DNA of 64,000 bases from Topomyia yanbarensis. Taxonomy: Eukaryota > Arthropoda > Insecta > Diptera > Culicidae. Numbering within the stretch: position 1 is the stretch's first letter; each line of letters opens with the position of its first letter. The notes under the pieces are model-generated. The model was given only the letters and a program-made list of their open reading frames with translations, made no database searches and was not told where the DNA came from. The position numbers were made by a program, and so were the translations under genes. The stretch covers positions 5,422,501 to 5,486,500 of the forward strand of contig NC_080671.1 in the NCBI RefSeq assembly GCF_030247195.1, read 5' to 3'. Positions 42,879-52,384 of this stretch are shown here, in pieces.

Positions 42879-45800
42879 CTATTGTGGAACGTATGTTAGC
42901 GGGCGAGTATTTATCATATCCTCCGCTTCCGCTAGTGCTGTCGTCAGGATTTCATCCGTCAGCGACCTTCCGTAGTTCAATCCGGTCATTGCCTCCTTGA
43001 CCGATCTCACCATCCTCTCCCAGATTCCACCCATATGAGGAGCACCAGGAGGGTTGAAGTGCCAGGTCGTCGTGGAACTTGATATTTTTTCTGCACATCT
43101 GCTTCCGATTAGTTTCTTTATCCTTTGCATCTCACTATCAGCTCCCTTGAAACATGTCGCATTGTCTGAAAATATCTCGTCCGGCATACCACGTTTACAA
43201 GCAAATCTCCTGATGGCCATCAAACAAGACTGCGTTGTGAGACTGTGTATCACCTCTAAATGAACCGCTCTTACAGCTAAACAAGTGAAAACTGCCACCC
43301 ATCGTTTCTCTTTCCTTCGTCCGATTGTCACCTCAACAGGTCCCAAATAATCTACTCCTACGGAGCTAAACGGGCGTAAACACGACGTTATCCTCTGTAC
43401 CGGAAGTGGAGCCATTATTGGCGCATGCGGACGACATCGCTTCACTTTACACCACATGCACTCGTGCATTACTTGTAGAATAGCGGCCCGTAGATTAGGA
43501 ATCCAGAATTTTTGCCTCAACTCGTTGAAAACAGTCTCACGATTAGCGTGTCCATATTTCTCGTGATAGAACTGAATCAGCTTCTTCGTTACTTCATGCT
43601 TCCGAGACAGAATGATCGGATATTTTTTATCAAAGGGAATCGTTTTAGATTTTCCCATTCTTCCGCCCATTCTTAGTACTCCTTCTTCATCTATCACAGG
43701 CGTTAGCTTATAGATACAGCTTGATTTTTTAATCTTCTCTAACGGCTGCCCTGGTTTAGCTTCCATATTTTTCATCAGCGCACTCATTTCATCGCCATAA
43801 TTTTCAAACTGTATCTGTTTCCAGAGAATATTTTCTGCTTTTATGAACTCTTCTTTCTGAAATGGTCGTTGTGTTGTGCGAATCTCGGACTTGATCAGTC
43901 GTCTCTGGTTCTCCGTAGCCTTTGAGGTTAGTATAGCTAGACCATCTCTCTTACGTTTACAGTTCGTTATGAAACGCAATACATTCGCGGTTACTCTTAC
44001 TATTGTCATCCAACGCGAACTGGCTTGAGCATCGATCAATCCGTGGAATAAAACGACACCTCTTGCTTCTTCGTCGGTATCTTCAACGAACATGTCCTGC
44101 GATGGCCATTGATCCTCATGCTGATATAAAAAGGCTTGGGCGTTGAACCATTCTCCATCACTTTCGAGTGGTGGGCCCAGACCCCATTTTGTTAATACGT
44201 CGGCCAAATTTAATTTTGACGGAATCCAACGCCAGTCGGTTACCTTTGTCGACTCTAGAATCTCTCCTACTCTAAAGGCGATGAACTGTTTGTATTTATG
44301 TTGATCAGCTCGGATCCAACTGCAAACAGTTCGAGAATCTGTCCACAGAATGCAACGAGAGATTTTGAGACTGTGGGTAGCTAAAATCGTTTGTTTCATC
44401 CGAGCAGCGAGAAGTGCCGCCATTAGTTCTAAGCGTGGAATTGATTGTCGTTTTAGTGGAGCGACCTTAGAACGGGACATTGCCAGTGTACACCTAACCT
44501 TTCCATTGATGACGGCCCGCAAGTATGCTACACAGCCATATGCGTGTTCACTAGCATCGGAGAAAATGTGAACCTCCAACGAGTCGACCGAAGAGAGCAT
44601 CGCATCACCGAGATAACAACGCGGAATACGAATCATGTCCACTTTAGGCAGCAGACCAATCCAACGCTTCCACATTCCCCAGCAATCATCGCTAATCTGA
44701 TCATCCCAATCACAACCGGATCGCCACAAATGTTGAATTATAATTTTCCCGTGAATGGTGAATTGAGATAGCAGCCCCAACGGGTCGAAAAATCCCATCA
44801 CGCTGCTCAGTACAATTCTTTTTGTTGGCCTCTTGTCGCCTTGAAAATATGCCTTGAGTTCTTCACGTTGTTGAGTTGAGAATGAGAACTCGTCTTGTTC
44901 TGGATCCCAGATGATACCTAGAACTCTTTCGTTATCGGTCTGTTTGTCCCGGTTGAAGTGCACTTCCTGCGTTGGTCGTTGTACTCCGAGACTTTGGAGA
45001 AATTCCGGAGAATTCGATACCCAATTTCTGATCTCAAAGCCCGCCTTCGAATGAACAAAACTCACTTCTTTCGCTCGATGAATAGCTTCTTCAACAGTGT
45101 CGACACTATCAAAGTAATCATCGACATAATGGCGATGGATGATCGCCTCCGCCGCCTCAGGAAACTGCGCGGCATATTCAGCAGCATTTTTGTTTTTCAC
45201 AAATTGCGCGGAACATGGTGAACTCGTCGACCCAAATGTGGCTACGTCCATCACGTAAATGCTCGGTGATGCCGTAGAATTCTCTCGGAAAAGGAAACGT
45301 TGAGCCTGCTTGTCTTTGGCTATTATCTTCAGCTGATGGTACATCTCGCGTAAGTCGCCTCCAAACGCAATCCTACGCTCTCGAAAACCGGTGATGACCG
45401 TCACCAATGGAACGAGCATATCCGGTCCCTTTAAAAGTTGCGAGTTAAGAGAAACCCCCTGCACTGTCGCAGCTGCATCCCAAACAAGACGGACTTTTCC
45501 AGGTTTTTTTGGGTTTAAAACGACGTTGAGGGGAAGGTACCAAGTTTTTGATGGTTCGGTACCGGAAAGTTCATCCGCAGTTGCCAGATGCGCATATCCT
45601 TTCTGCTGGTACTCCTTAATTTGCTGGCGGACGTTCATATCGAGCTCCGGATTTTTCGCCAACTGTTTCTCCAGTTGTTTCAGTCTTCGAAAGGCCATTG
45701 GAAAGCTATCTGGAAAACGCGGATCATCCGACTTCCACAACAGACCTGTTTCGAAATGCCCATTAACCCTCTTAGTAGACCGTTCGAGTATTTCTCGCGC

Positions 45801-48212
45801 TCTTCTCTCTTCTGCAGAGTCTTCCGACACCTTTACTACCGATTCTTCCAAAGCATATTGGCATTTTAGCAGCTCATGTATGTCTTCGTTGGTCACTTCT
45901 TGATGACAACCCAGATAATGTCCCGAAGAGCTTGCATCTGGCTTTGTCGGACCATACACCGTCCATCCCAGCTTGCACTGCACAGCAATCGGTTCTACAT
46001 TCGTACCAACTTTTACATCTACAGGGGCAAACGAATGAATATTGTTTAGCCCTATTAGCATTTCTGGTCGACCATCGTAAGAGGAAATGGGTAGGTTACG
46101 CATGTGTTCGTACCTATTAGACAACTTTTGTGCATCGAGTGACTGTGGCGGTAGCATGAGTTTCTCCACTGTCCGTACTGTTTTCAGTAGCAGCTTTTCA
46201 TCAGAATCTGCAGCAGAGATCCATACATTCAATCGCCGTGAACCCTTCTCGACCCTCGTAATATCTGCAGTCCACTTTATGGTAAGTTTCTCTTGAACTC
46301 CGACGACTCCCAGTCGATCTGCCAACTGCTTCTCCATCAAAGTGACAGACGCTCCTTCGTCCAAGAACGCCAGCAGAGTTATTGATCGGTCACCGTAGTG
46401 CAATTTTACCGGGATCATTCTAAACAAAACTGGGTTGTTCGTATTTATGTGCGCACTCGTTCCAAAGACCTCTCCATTTGGGTGCAATAACGGATTGTGT
46501 TGTCCCGTGCATTCACCAACGTTGCAGCGGATTTTAAATTTACACGGTGTGCCTCCATGTTCGTTGAGGCAAACATGACACAGCTTCCATCGGTTCACGA
46601 TCTCCATTCGGTCAGCGTGTTCCAAGGTTTTAAAATCTTGACAAAAACGCAAACGGTGATCCGTTCGTTGACAAGCTTTACACGGTTTTTGTGTCTTACG
46701 GTCCTTCACGTTCGAGCTTTCTGCTTCGCAGTGGTTGAACAGCACTCCTTTTTCCTTCGACCATCCTCTCGCAGACGGAACGCCACTTGACGATTTGAAC
46801 CCCAGTAAAAACTCCATATTTACATTAGCTTCGCAGGCATCCGCTACGATTTCGGCGAGAAAATCGGTTAGGGTTCTCAGTGTAACTTCACCTTTGTTCC
46901 TTTTGTAGCGAACCCATTCGCGCTTGTCACCATCAGGGAGTTTATCTACAAGGTCTTGGATTAGCAACGGGTTCACCAAATGTTGCGTAAGTTCTGCCGC
47001 TTCTAAATGTTCACAAAGTTGTTCAACAGCAGTGCCGAACGGAATAAAGCTAGCCAGTTTGTTTGATTTTGGCGGTTCTAATTTCCGTACCTTTTCCAAG
47101 TGGCTTTGAAGAAGTTGTTCTGGACGACCGTATAATTGTCGAAGCTTTGCTATGACCTTTGGTACGGATTGAGGAAGAAGCAATTGCCCACGAACTAAAT
47201 CGAGGGCCGGGCCCTTCAGACTCTCTTGAAGTCTCACTAAATTTTCGATGTTCGAATATCCGCATGCTTCGTTGGACGCTTGGTATGTTCCATAAAATAA
47301 CGGCCATTCCTCTGGCTTACCAGAAAACACAGGAAGCTTCTTAGTAATCCCGTTTCTCGCTGACATTTGCATTTTTGTTGGACCTCCTTTTCTTTGTTCC
47401 GACTTGTTGAAGATAGTACTGACCTTGTTATTTCCGACCGTCTCATAAAATTCAGAACTACCGTCTGAATTACTTATGTCTTCGAGCAAATGCTCGTCCT
47501 CATTGTCGTCCTCGTCATCTTCCACGACGGTTTTGTTGCTTAGCTTCGATATATTTTTCTCGCTCAGCTTTACAATGCCCGTTGTTGCGCTTAACCCTGA
47601 ACCACCTTCCATTGGATTGCGGGTTACCTTCAGTGCATTCAACTCGTCATCTAAACTTTTCATCGCATCGTGGTAAGACTGCTGCATCGTTTTCATCCGA
47701 TCTATATGCTCCTTCTTCTCTTTCAGCCTGGTTTCCTGAAAAAACCTCTGGTCTTCTTCCTCTTGAGCGCGTAGTTTCTTCTCCATCATGATCTTTTTCT
47801 GCTCCATTGCCCGCTTGAAGGCAAGTTCCTTCTCTTTCAGACGCCACTCAGTTTCCAGCTCCTGCTCTATCCGCTTCTGCTTCTCTTCCATGGCCTTTAG
47901 TTTTTGCTCTAGAGTCTGGACGTTTTGGCGGTCAGATTTGACACTGCTTTTGTCTGACTCTTCGGCGTTCTTCTTAGCACGGGTCGTTTTCTTCCCCTCT
48001 TTAGCCTTCTGGTATTCATAAGACGCTTCCTGACAGGCGGCTTCCAGGCAAAACCACTTTCTCTCCTTTCTAATGGCAGCAGTTACTCCGACGCATCGGA
48101 AATGGTGCCAACTGTTGCACGTCTCGCAGGCAATCATTTCCTCATTTACAGTAGATATTTGCCCGCAAGTTGTGCAAGGAGTTTGCGTAAAATCCAGAAT
48201 AGGCTCAGCCAT
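42879..48212 (-). CDS. BEL/Pao gag-pol polyprotein with N-terminal PHD finger, element 2
   Basis: 1777 codons from an ATG 53 nt inside the 5' LTR to a TAG at 42879-42881. A C4HC3 PHD finger comes first (C13, C16, C29, C32, H37, C40, C55, C60). Charged coiled coil, about 65-200. Gag core, 293-455. Two CCHC-type knuckles (C511-C514-H519-C524; C545-C548-H552-C557). Protease with D618-E-G, the variant common in this group. RT with D953 and YVDD 1029-1032. RNase H with D1219, E1262 and D1292. Integrase HHCC (H1550, H1555, C1585, C1588) and DDE (D1621, D1683, E1732). PHD fingers usually bind histone H3 tails, so chromatin targeting is an inference. The C-terminal domain lies beyond the stop. Confidence 0.95.
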   Translation of the reverse strand: MAEPILDFTQTPCTTCGQISTVNEEMIACETCNSWHHFRCVGVTAAIRKERKWFCLEAACQEASYEYQKAKEGKKTTRAKKNAEESDKSSVKSDRQNVQTLEQKLKAMEEKQKRIEQELETEWRLKEKELAFKRAMEQKKIMMEKKLRAQEEEDQRFFQETRLKEKKEHIDRMKTMQQSYHDAMKSLDDELNALKVTRNPMEGGSGLSATTGIVKLSEKNISKLSNKTVVEDDEDDNEDEHLLEDISNSDGSSEFYETVGNNKVSTIFNKSEQRKGGPTKMQMSARNGITKKLPVFSGKPEEWPLFYGTYQASNEACGYSNIENLVRLQESLKGPALDLVRGQLLLPQSVPKVIAKLRQLYGRPEQLLQSHLEKVRKLEPPKSNKLASFIPFGTAVEQLCEHLEAAELTQHLVNPLLIQDLVDKLPDGDKREWVRYKRNKGEVTLRTLTDFLAEIVADACEANVNMEFLLGFKSSSGVPSARGWSKEKGVLFNHCEAESSNVKDRKTQKPCKACQRTDHRLRFCQDFKTLEHADRMEIVNRWKLCHVCLNEHGGTPCKFKIRCNVGECTGQHNPLLHPNGEVFGTSAHINTNNPVLFRMIPVKLHYGDRSITLLAFLDEGASVTLMEKQLADRLGVVGVQEKLTIKWTADITRVEKGSRRLNVWISAADSDEKLLLKTVRTVEKLMLPPQSLDAQKLSNRYEHMRNLPISSYDGRPEMLIGLNNIHSFAPVDVKVGTNVEPIAVQCKLGWTVYGPTKPDASSSGHYLGCHQEVTNEDIHELLKCQYALEESVVKVSEDSAEERRAREILERSTKRVNGHFETGLLWKSDDPRFPDSFPMAFRRLKQLEKQLAKNPELDMNVRQQIKEYQQKGYAHLATADELSGTEPSKTWYLPLNVVLNPKKPGKVRLVWDAAATVQGVSLNSQLLKGPDMLVPLVTVITGFRERRIAFGGDLREMYHQLKIIAKDKQAQRFLFRENSTASPSIYVMDVATFGSTSSPCSAQFVKNKNAAEYAAQFPEAAEAIIHRHYVDDYFDSVDTVEEAIHRAKEVSFVHSKAGFEIRNWVSNSPEFLQSLGVQRPTQEVHFNRDKQTDNERVLGIIWDPEQDEFSFSTQQREELKAYFQGDKRPTKRIVLSSVMGFFDPLGLLSQFTIHGKIIIQHLWRSGCDWDDQISDDCWGMWKRWIGLLPKVDMIRIPRCYLGDAMLSSVDSLEVHIFSDASEHAYGCVAYLRAVINGKVRCTLAMSRSKVAPLKRQSIPRLELMAALLAARMKQTILATHSLKISRCILWTDSRTVCSWIRADQHKYKQFIAFRVGEILESTKVTDWRWIPSKLNLADVLTKWGLGPPLESDGEWFNAQAFLYQHEDQWPSQDMFVEDTDEEARGVVLFHGLIDAQASSRWMTIVRVTANVLRFITNCKRKRDGLAILTSKATENQRRLIKSEIRTTQRPFQKEEFIKAENILWKQIQFENYGDEMSALMKNMEAKPGQPLEKIKKSSCIYKLTPVIDEEGVLRMGGRMGKSKTIPFDKKYPIILSRKHEVTKKLIQFYHEKYGHANRETVFNELRQKFWIPNLRAAILQVMHECMWCKVKRCRPHAPIMAPLPVQRITSCLRPFSSVGVDYLGPVEVTIGRRKEKRWVAVFTCLAVRAVHLEVIHSLTTQSCLMAIRRFACKRGMPDEIFSDNATCFKGADSEMQRIKKLIGSRCAEKISSSTTTWHFNPPGAPHMGGIWERMVRSVKEAMTGLNYGRSLTDEILTTALAEAEDMINTRPLTYVPQ

Positions 48213-48265
48213 CGTGTTTTGTAGATGAGGTTCAATCCGAAATCCTTAACTTCTTTTTGAGAAAT
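48213..48265 (-). promoter_or_regulatory. BEL 2 leader without canonical primer-binding site
   Basis: In sense, the 53 nt between the LTR end and the ATG read ATTTCTCAAAAAGAAGTTAAGG and so on, with no TGG next to the LTR. First-strand priming may use an internal tRNA segment, as known for copia-type elements, or the site may be mutated. Confidence 0.6.
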
Positions 48266-48758
48266 TGTTCGGACTGAAATCGAACTCAATTTTTGTAGCA
48301 GCCTCGTCGTGCAGCTCAAACTGCAAATTTATTTTGAATTAGAGTTCACATCATAATAATTAATCAACGGTATAAACTTACAAGAAGTAGCTCACTCAAT
48401 TCTCGTACACACCGTTTGCTGACTTCTATACTAGATTTAGGTTTTCTTCTAGAAATTTAGGGTTAGTTCTCGATGCTGGCAAAATGTAGTTGGTAAGTAT
48501 CATTATATAATTTTAATTTCTATTTACTTACAGGTAACCTCAATATATTCCACCACCTAAGCTTTTATCCGAAATACTGAATGTTTAGTACATTAAATAT
48601 AATCAAATGTTCGTTTGGCTAGCTAAACTGCACCTAGCACATTTGTTATTATGGTTCTTGCTCCTATCTAATTATCAACAACTTGCGCATCAACTGTCAA
48701 CTCGCATTGACCGGGGGAAACACCACTTGCATTCTCGGGCTGCCCAGCGGTGGTAACA
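48266..48758 (-). repeat. BEL 2 5' LTR
   Basis: 493 bp, partner of 41940-42432, followed by TTAGG. Confidence 0.95.
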
Positions 48759-48763
48759 TTAGG

Positions 48764-49440
48764 AGTATACCAAAAATTGTTAAAGAATTTTTGCATGTAT
48801 GCCTAATGGTGAGATTTTAGGGGATATTTTAATCGTTTTCGTTATATATTCAGCAAAATCGCGTTCTAGTGATGATGACTGTATTAAATAAGACAATATT
48901 ATTACAAACCTAGTTCAACACAACCGTTTGTTCAACTTCAGCTGAAAACTAACTAAAAAAAAGTAGACTTGCTGTGTATCGCACCAACTTTAACAAATAC
49001 TTTTTTAAACATTTTATTCCAAATTAGAATGATAAAAAAGTTACATTATACGGCTAGATCCGGCAAAGTTGCAGAAACAGTATTACAAAACAAGATTTCA
49101 GCGATACAAAAATTATTCGAACTCTTTCGATCTTGTCCGATCCACCAATCCCAAGCGATTTGAAAATATTGAAATTTTTACTAATTTGAGGTACACCGAA
49201 ATGCTGTAGGGCCAAATATTATGTTTGCCAAAATGTATCTCTATGAAAATATGCACAGGCGTCCCTTTTCTTCTCCCTTTCCCACTGATTAAATGTTTAT
49301 GCAACTGGAAAAACAAAAGTAATCACAAAGATCACCTAGAAATTACTAGTATTCGAAAGGATATAGAAAATTGGCCTCTGCACTGGTAGGTGGGTAGATG
49401 CCAAATTGTTCCAAAAACTAGTAATTGTCTATTTTTAGTT
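48764..49440. other. Unassigned flank of BEL 2
   Basis: Contains GTTCAACTTCAGCTGAA near 48925, a word reminiscent of the TTCAGC-rich transposons, and inverted AATTACTAGT words at about 49338 and 49417. No gene seen. Confidence 0.4.
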
Positions 49441-49483
49441 CATATTAAGGCATAATAACAACAATTGCAGCAGTAAATAATTT

Positions 49484-49546
49484 TGGCCAGGATTCGACCC
49501 CAATTACTCCTCTGTGCAGCGCGCCACCTATATCTCAGCGGCGCAT
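49484..49546 (-). repeat. tRNA-like block (weak)
   Basis: The minus strand carries GGTCGAATCC, one base short of a B box, about 30 nt after CGCTGAGATATAGGTGG, a loose A box. Possibly a truncated SINE head. Confidence 0.3.
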
Positions 49547-49599
49547 GCAAACGACCAATGGCTCCATCGTTCATCGATCGTTTTATCGATGCCCAAACC

Positions 49600-49870
49600 G
49601 TGGTAGCTATCTTCTGCAACCAGCTCCCGGTTAAAACATATAAAAGGGGACCCCGTCCGTGGTCGCGCCTCTTAGTCATCAGCTGTTCGGAAAACGTCAA
49701 ACCAGCGAGAAGTGAGTTAGTCAGTGCGAGATAATTTGCAAGAAGTGAAGTTAAACTATAGAAATTAGTATAGATAGTTAAGTTAGAAGAATAAAGTAGT
49801 GAATTAAACGATAGAAATAAATAGTGTGAACGCTGGTTACCTGTAAGGAAAAAGGACATTTGTTAACCAC
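49600..49870 (+). promoter_or_regulatory. Pol II promoter-like block, possible solo LTR
   Basis: TATAAAAG at 49639-49646 is followed about 30 nt later by TCATC and at 49721 by TCAGT, an insect initiator form. AATAAA words occur at 49790-49795 and about 49817, before a GTGTG run. TATA, initiator and poly(A) signal within 180 bp is LTR-like. I could not find LTR boundaries or a duplication. It could also be the 5' end of the composite that contains the LINE. Confidence 0.35.
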
Positions 49871-50203
49871 TTACCGTTCCGCTGTGCCACTTCGGATTGT
49901 TCCTGTAAGTTTGCTCAACTATATCCCGCTCTCCGTGTGCTATTCGACAATGGTCCTTCGAGCCGGATAAGCGTCGAGCTCCGTTTGTCCGCCATCGCGA
50001 CGCTCGCCTGACGCCACTACGACCGCCATCCCTGACGCTTATTGGGAACGCCATCGCGACCAGTCCGCCATTCTAGCCGCTATTGTCCGCGAAAGGGACG
50101 CGGCCGGAGAACAATACTCTGGACGATTTGAACTGCTACTACTGGAGGAAGACTGCTGCTTTATTGCATCGTACAAGGTATTTAAGTTGCCTAATTAAGG
50201 TAA

Positions 50204-50521
50204 TTAGGGTTCTTATGGGTCTACTTGTCAGCATTTGACCCCAGTACGACGGATGATGAAGTTTCGACCCTAGTGAAAGAATGCCTGGGCGAGGATATAC
50301 AACCAAGGATAGTTCGTCTAGTTCCTAAGGACAAGGATGTCACATCTCTGAGCTATATAACATTTAAGATCGGCGTTCGTAAATCTTATAGGGATAAGGA
50401 CCTCTCCAAACAAACCTGGCCAGAAAACATTTACTTTAGGGAATTTGTGAATAACTCAACAAGTCAACGACCCATTATCAGGATTGCTGCAGAGAGGAAT
50501 TCATCTGGTGGTGCTCTGTAG
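50204..50521 (+). pseudogene. LINE ORF1 C-terminal fragment
   Basis: Open from a TAA at 50201 to a TAG at 50519-50521. It encodes SAFDPSTTDDEVSTLVKECL, a further stretch with RIVRLVPKDKD, and WPENIYFREF. This is the esterase/RNP-like C-terminal segment typical of ORF1 in mosquito CR1- and Jockey-type elements. The N-terminal part is missing or lies in the unrecognisable sequence upstream. It is in the same frame as ORF2 and directly before it. Confidence 0.65.
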
Positions 50522-52384
50522 CTCAACGCTATACCGCAAAATCTCTTTCTAACTTCATGTTCCTCGGCAATCAACATACCTGACGAATCGGAGACTCCTT
50601 CTGTGTCAGGTAAAGCCAAGGAGGGTATATGTCCTTCCAAAGCAACTATAGATTCTGCACACCCTCAAAACAAATCTCAATTGCAGTCTGTCGACAAACA
50701 CAATTCGTTTGATTCTAGCATCATTGTAAACCTGCCTGGCAAACAACTTCAATGTCTAAGTGGAAAGTTAATCCGCATCGCTTCTGCTCGCTCAGAACGC
50801 CTCCCACTACAGACTGCTGCTGAACACAACAGTTTAGACGCCGTCCCCGAAGATTATCTGCACAGCAGTCGACTGGAATTTCACCCTTCTGACCCGGTCG
50901 TGCTCTCTAACGATTTGAACCAACTAAATGAAGGTGCATTTTGTTTGTCGCTGCCATCACCGGGACGCTCGTTATACAGTACTACGGAAGCCCCCGAGCG
51001 CTCCGACGCAGTCGCGCTACCAGCCAGCAACCCGCTTAGTCGTCCCGGTCCTGCGGTCGGAGGTCGTGATGGGGTCTTCCGAACTCCCTTTTCAGGCGAG
51101 TATTTTGCTTTACATGACAGTTCGCTTTCTGAAAACCTCTTGGTTCATAGCATGCCGTTGCGCACAACTCCAGATTTCCTGTCCGTCTACTACCAGAACG
51201 TTCGTGGAATGAGAACAAAAACGCAGGCATTCTTGCTTGCGCTCACTTCCTGCGACTATGACATTATCGTTCTCACCGAAACCTGGTTACGTGATGATAT
51301 ATTAAACACCGAGCTAACGACGAACTACGCAATCTACCGATGCGATCGCAACTCTTCTACCAGTCATCTACGTCGCGGAGGTGGTGTTCTCTTAGCGATA
51401 AAGAAACATCTAACTGGGACTATACTAAAAATGCCTGGATGTGAATGTTTGGAGCAAGTTGTCGTACGTGTTTCACTGCCAGGTCGATCGTTATATATTT
51501 GTTGCATTTATCTAAGGCCGAACAGTGATCCTGACTTGTACAATGTTCACTCTTCTGCAGTCCAAAGCATCCTGGACAAATGTAATAGGCGCGACAATGT
51601 ACTTGTTGTAGGTGATTATAATCTTCCTAATCTTCGGTGGATTTTTGAAGAGGATTATAAGTGCTACCTTCCTGAAAATGCAACCACGGAACAAGAGACG
51701 GCCACCAAAGAAACTTTGGTCGCTGGTGGCTTGTATCAAATCTGCTCTGTTAGCAACGTGAATGGACGAACCCTCGATTTAGCTTTCGTCAATGACACGG
51801 ACGTGTTCGAACTGATTGAGCCTCCCACATCTATACTGAAGGTTGACGCTCACTATAAACCCTTCGTTTTAAGACTTGATATGCGTTCTGATGACGGTGA
51901 AGCTTTTGATACAATTAACGACGACTTCAACTTTGACTTTACTCGATGCAACTTCGATGAAGTCTCAATGGCCATTGGTGCACTCAATTGGCGTGAGATG
52001 CTGGTTGGAAATGACTTAGATCAGGCAGTTGTGGCGTTCTGTGATGCCATATATGAGATTCTTCGCCGTAATGTTCCTGAAAAACGTCTCAGCAGAAAAG
52101 CAGAATATAAATTTCCGTGGTGGAACGCTGAGCTTGGTCGCCTACGCAACGTACTCCGGAAACACCGAAAGCGATATTTACATCATAGGACCGACGACAA
52201 TAAAACTATTCTTCGTCAAACTGAACTGCAATATGAAACAGCCCGGAACAGTGCATTCGGTGAATATCTGAACCAAGTTCAGCGCAGCCTTCGAAATAAT
52301 CCTTCCACATTCTGGACATTTATAAACAGCAGAAAACGTTCCGTGGGTGTACCAGAAAATGTCTATCTTCGAGACAAAAATTAA
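50522..52384 (+). pseudogene. LINE ORF2, endonuclease part
   Basis: Part of the ORF2 polyprotein of a non-LTR retrotransposon. An APE-type endonuclease starts at about residue 190 counted from 50603: N199 in YYQNVRG, E226 in LTETWL, D338 and N340 in VGDYNLP, TLDLAF near 391, and DAH at 415-417 at the catalytic His site. The residues are mostly intact. The frame ends in a TAA at 52382-52384 before the RT. The following open frame is in phase, so this is a nonsense mutation. Confidence 0.85.

Larger units (their letters stand above)
41935..48763 (-). mobile_element. BEL/Pao LTR retrotransposon 2 with PHD finger, full length
   Basis: The element 41940-48758 (6819 bp) has 493-bp LTRs and the 5-bp duplication TTAGG at 41935-41939 and 48759-48763. 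The coding strand is minus. The leader between the 5' LTR and the ATG is only 53 nt and shows no TGG-type primer-binding site next to the LTR. A single frame covers gag and pol and is interrupted by one TAG. The frame then runs about 90 nt into the 3' LTR. The LTRs have equal length and no difference that I could see, so the insertion is recent. Confidence 0.97.

Noticed and set aside
44350..47847. Plus-strand ORFs antisense to BEL 2 (and at 26190-31484 antisense to BEL 1)
   Set aside because: Shadows of the retrotransposon coding strand.
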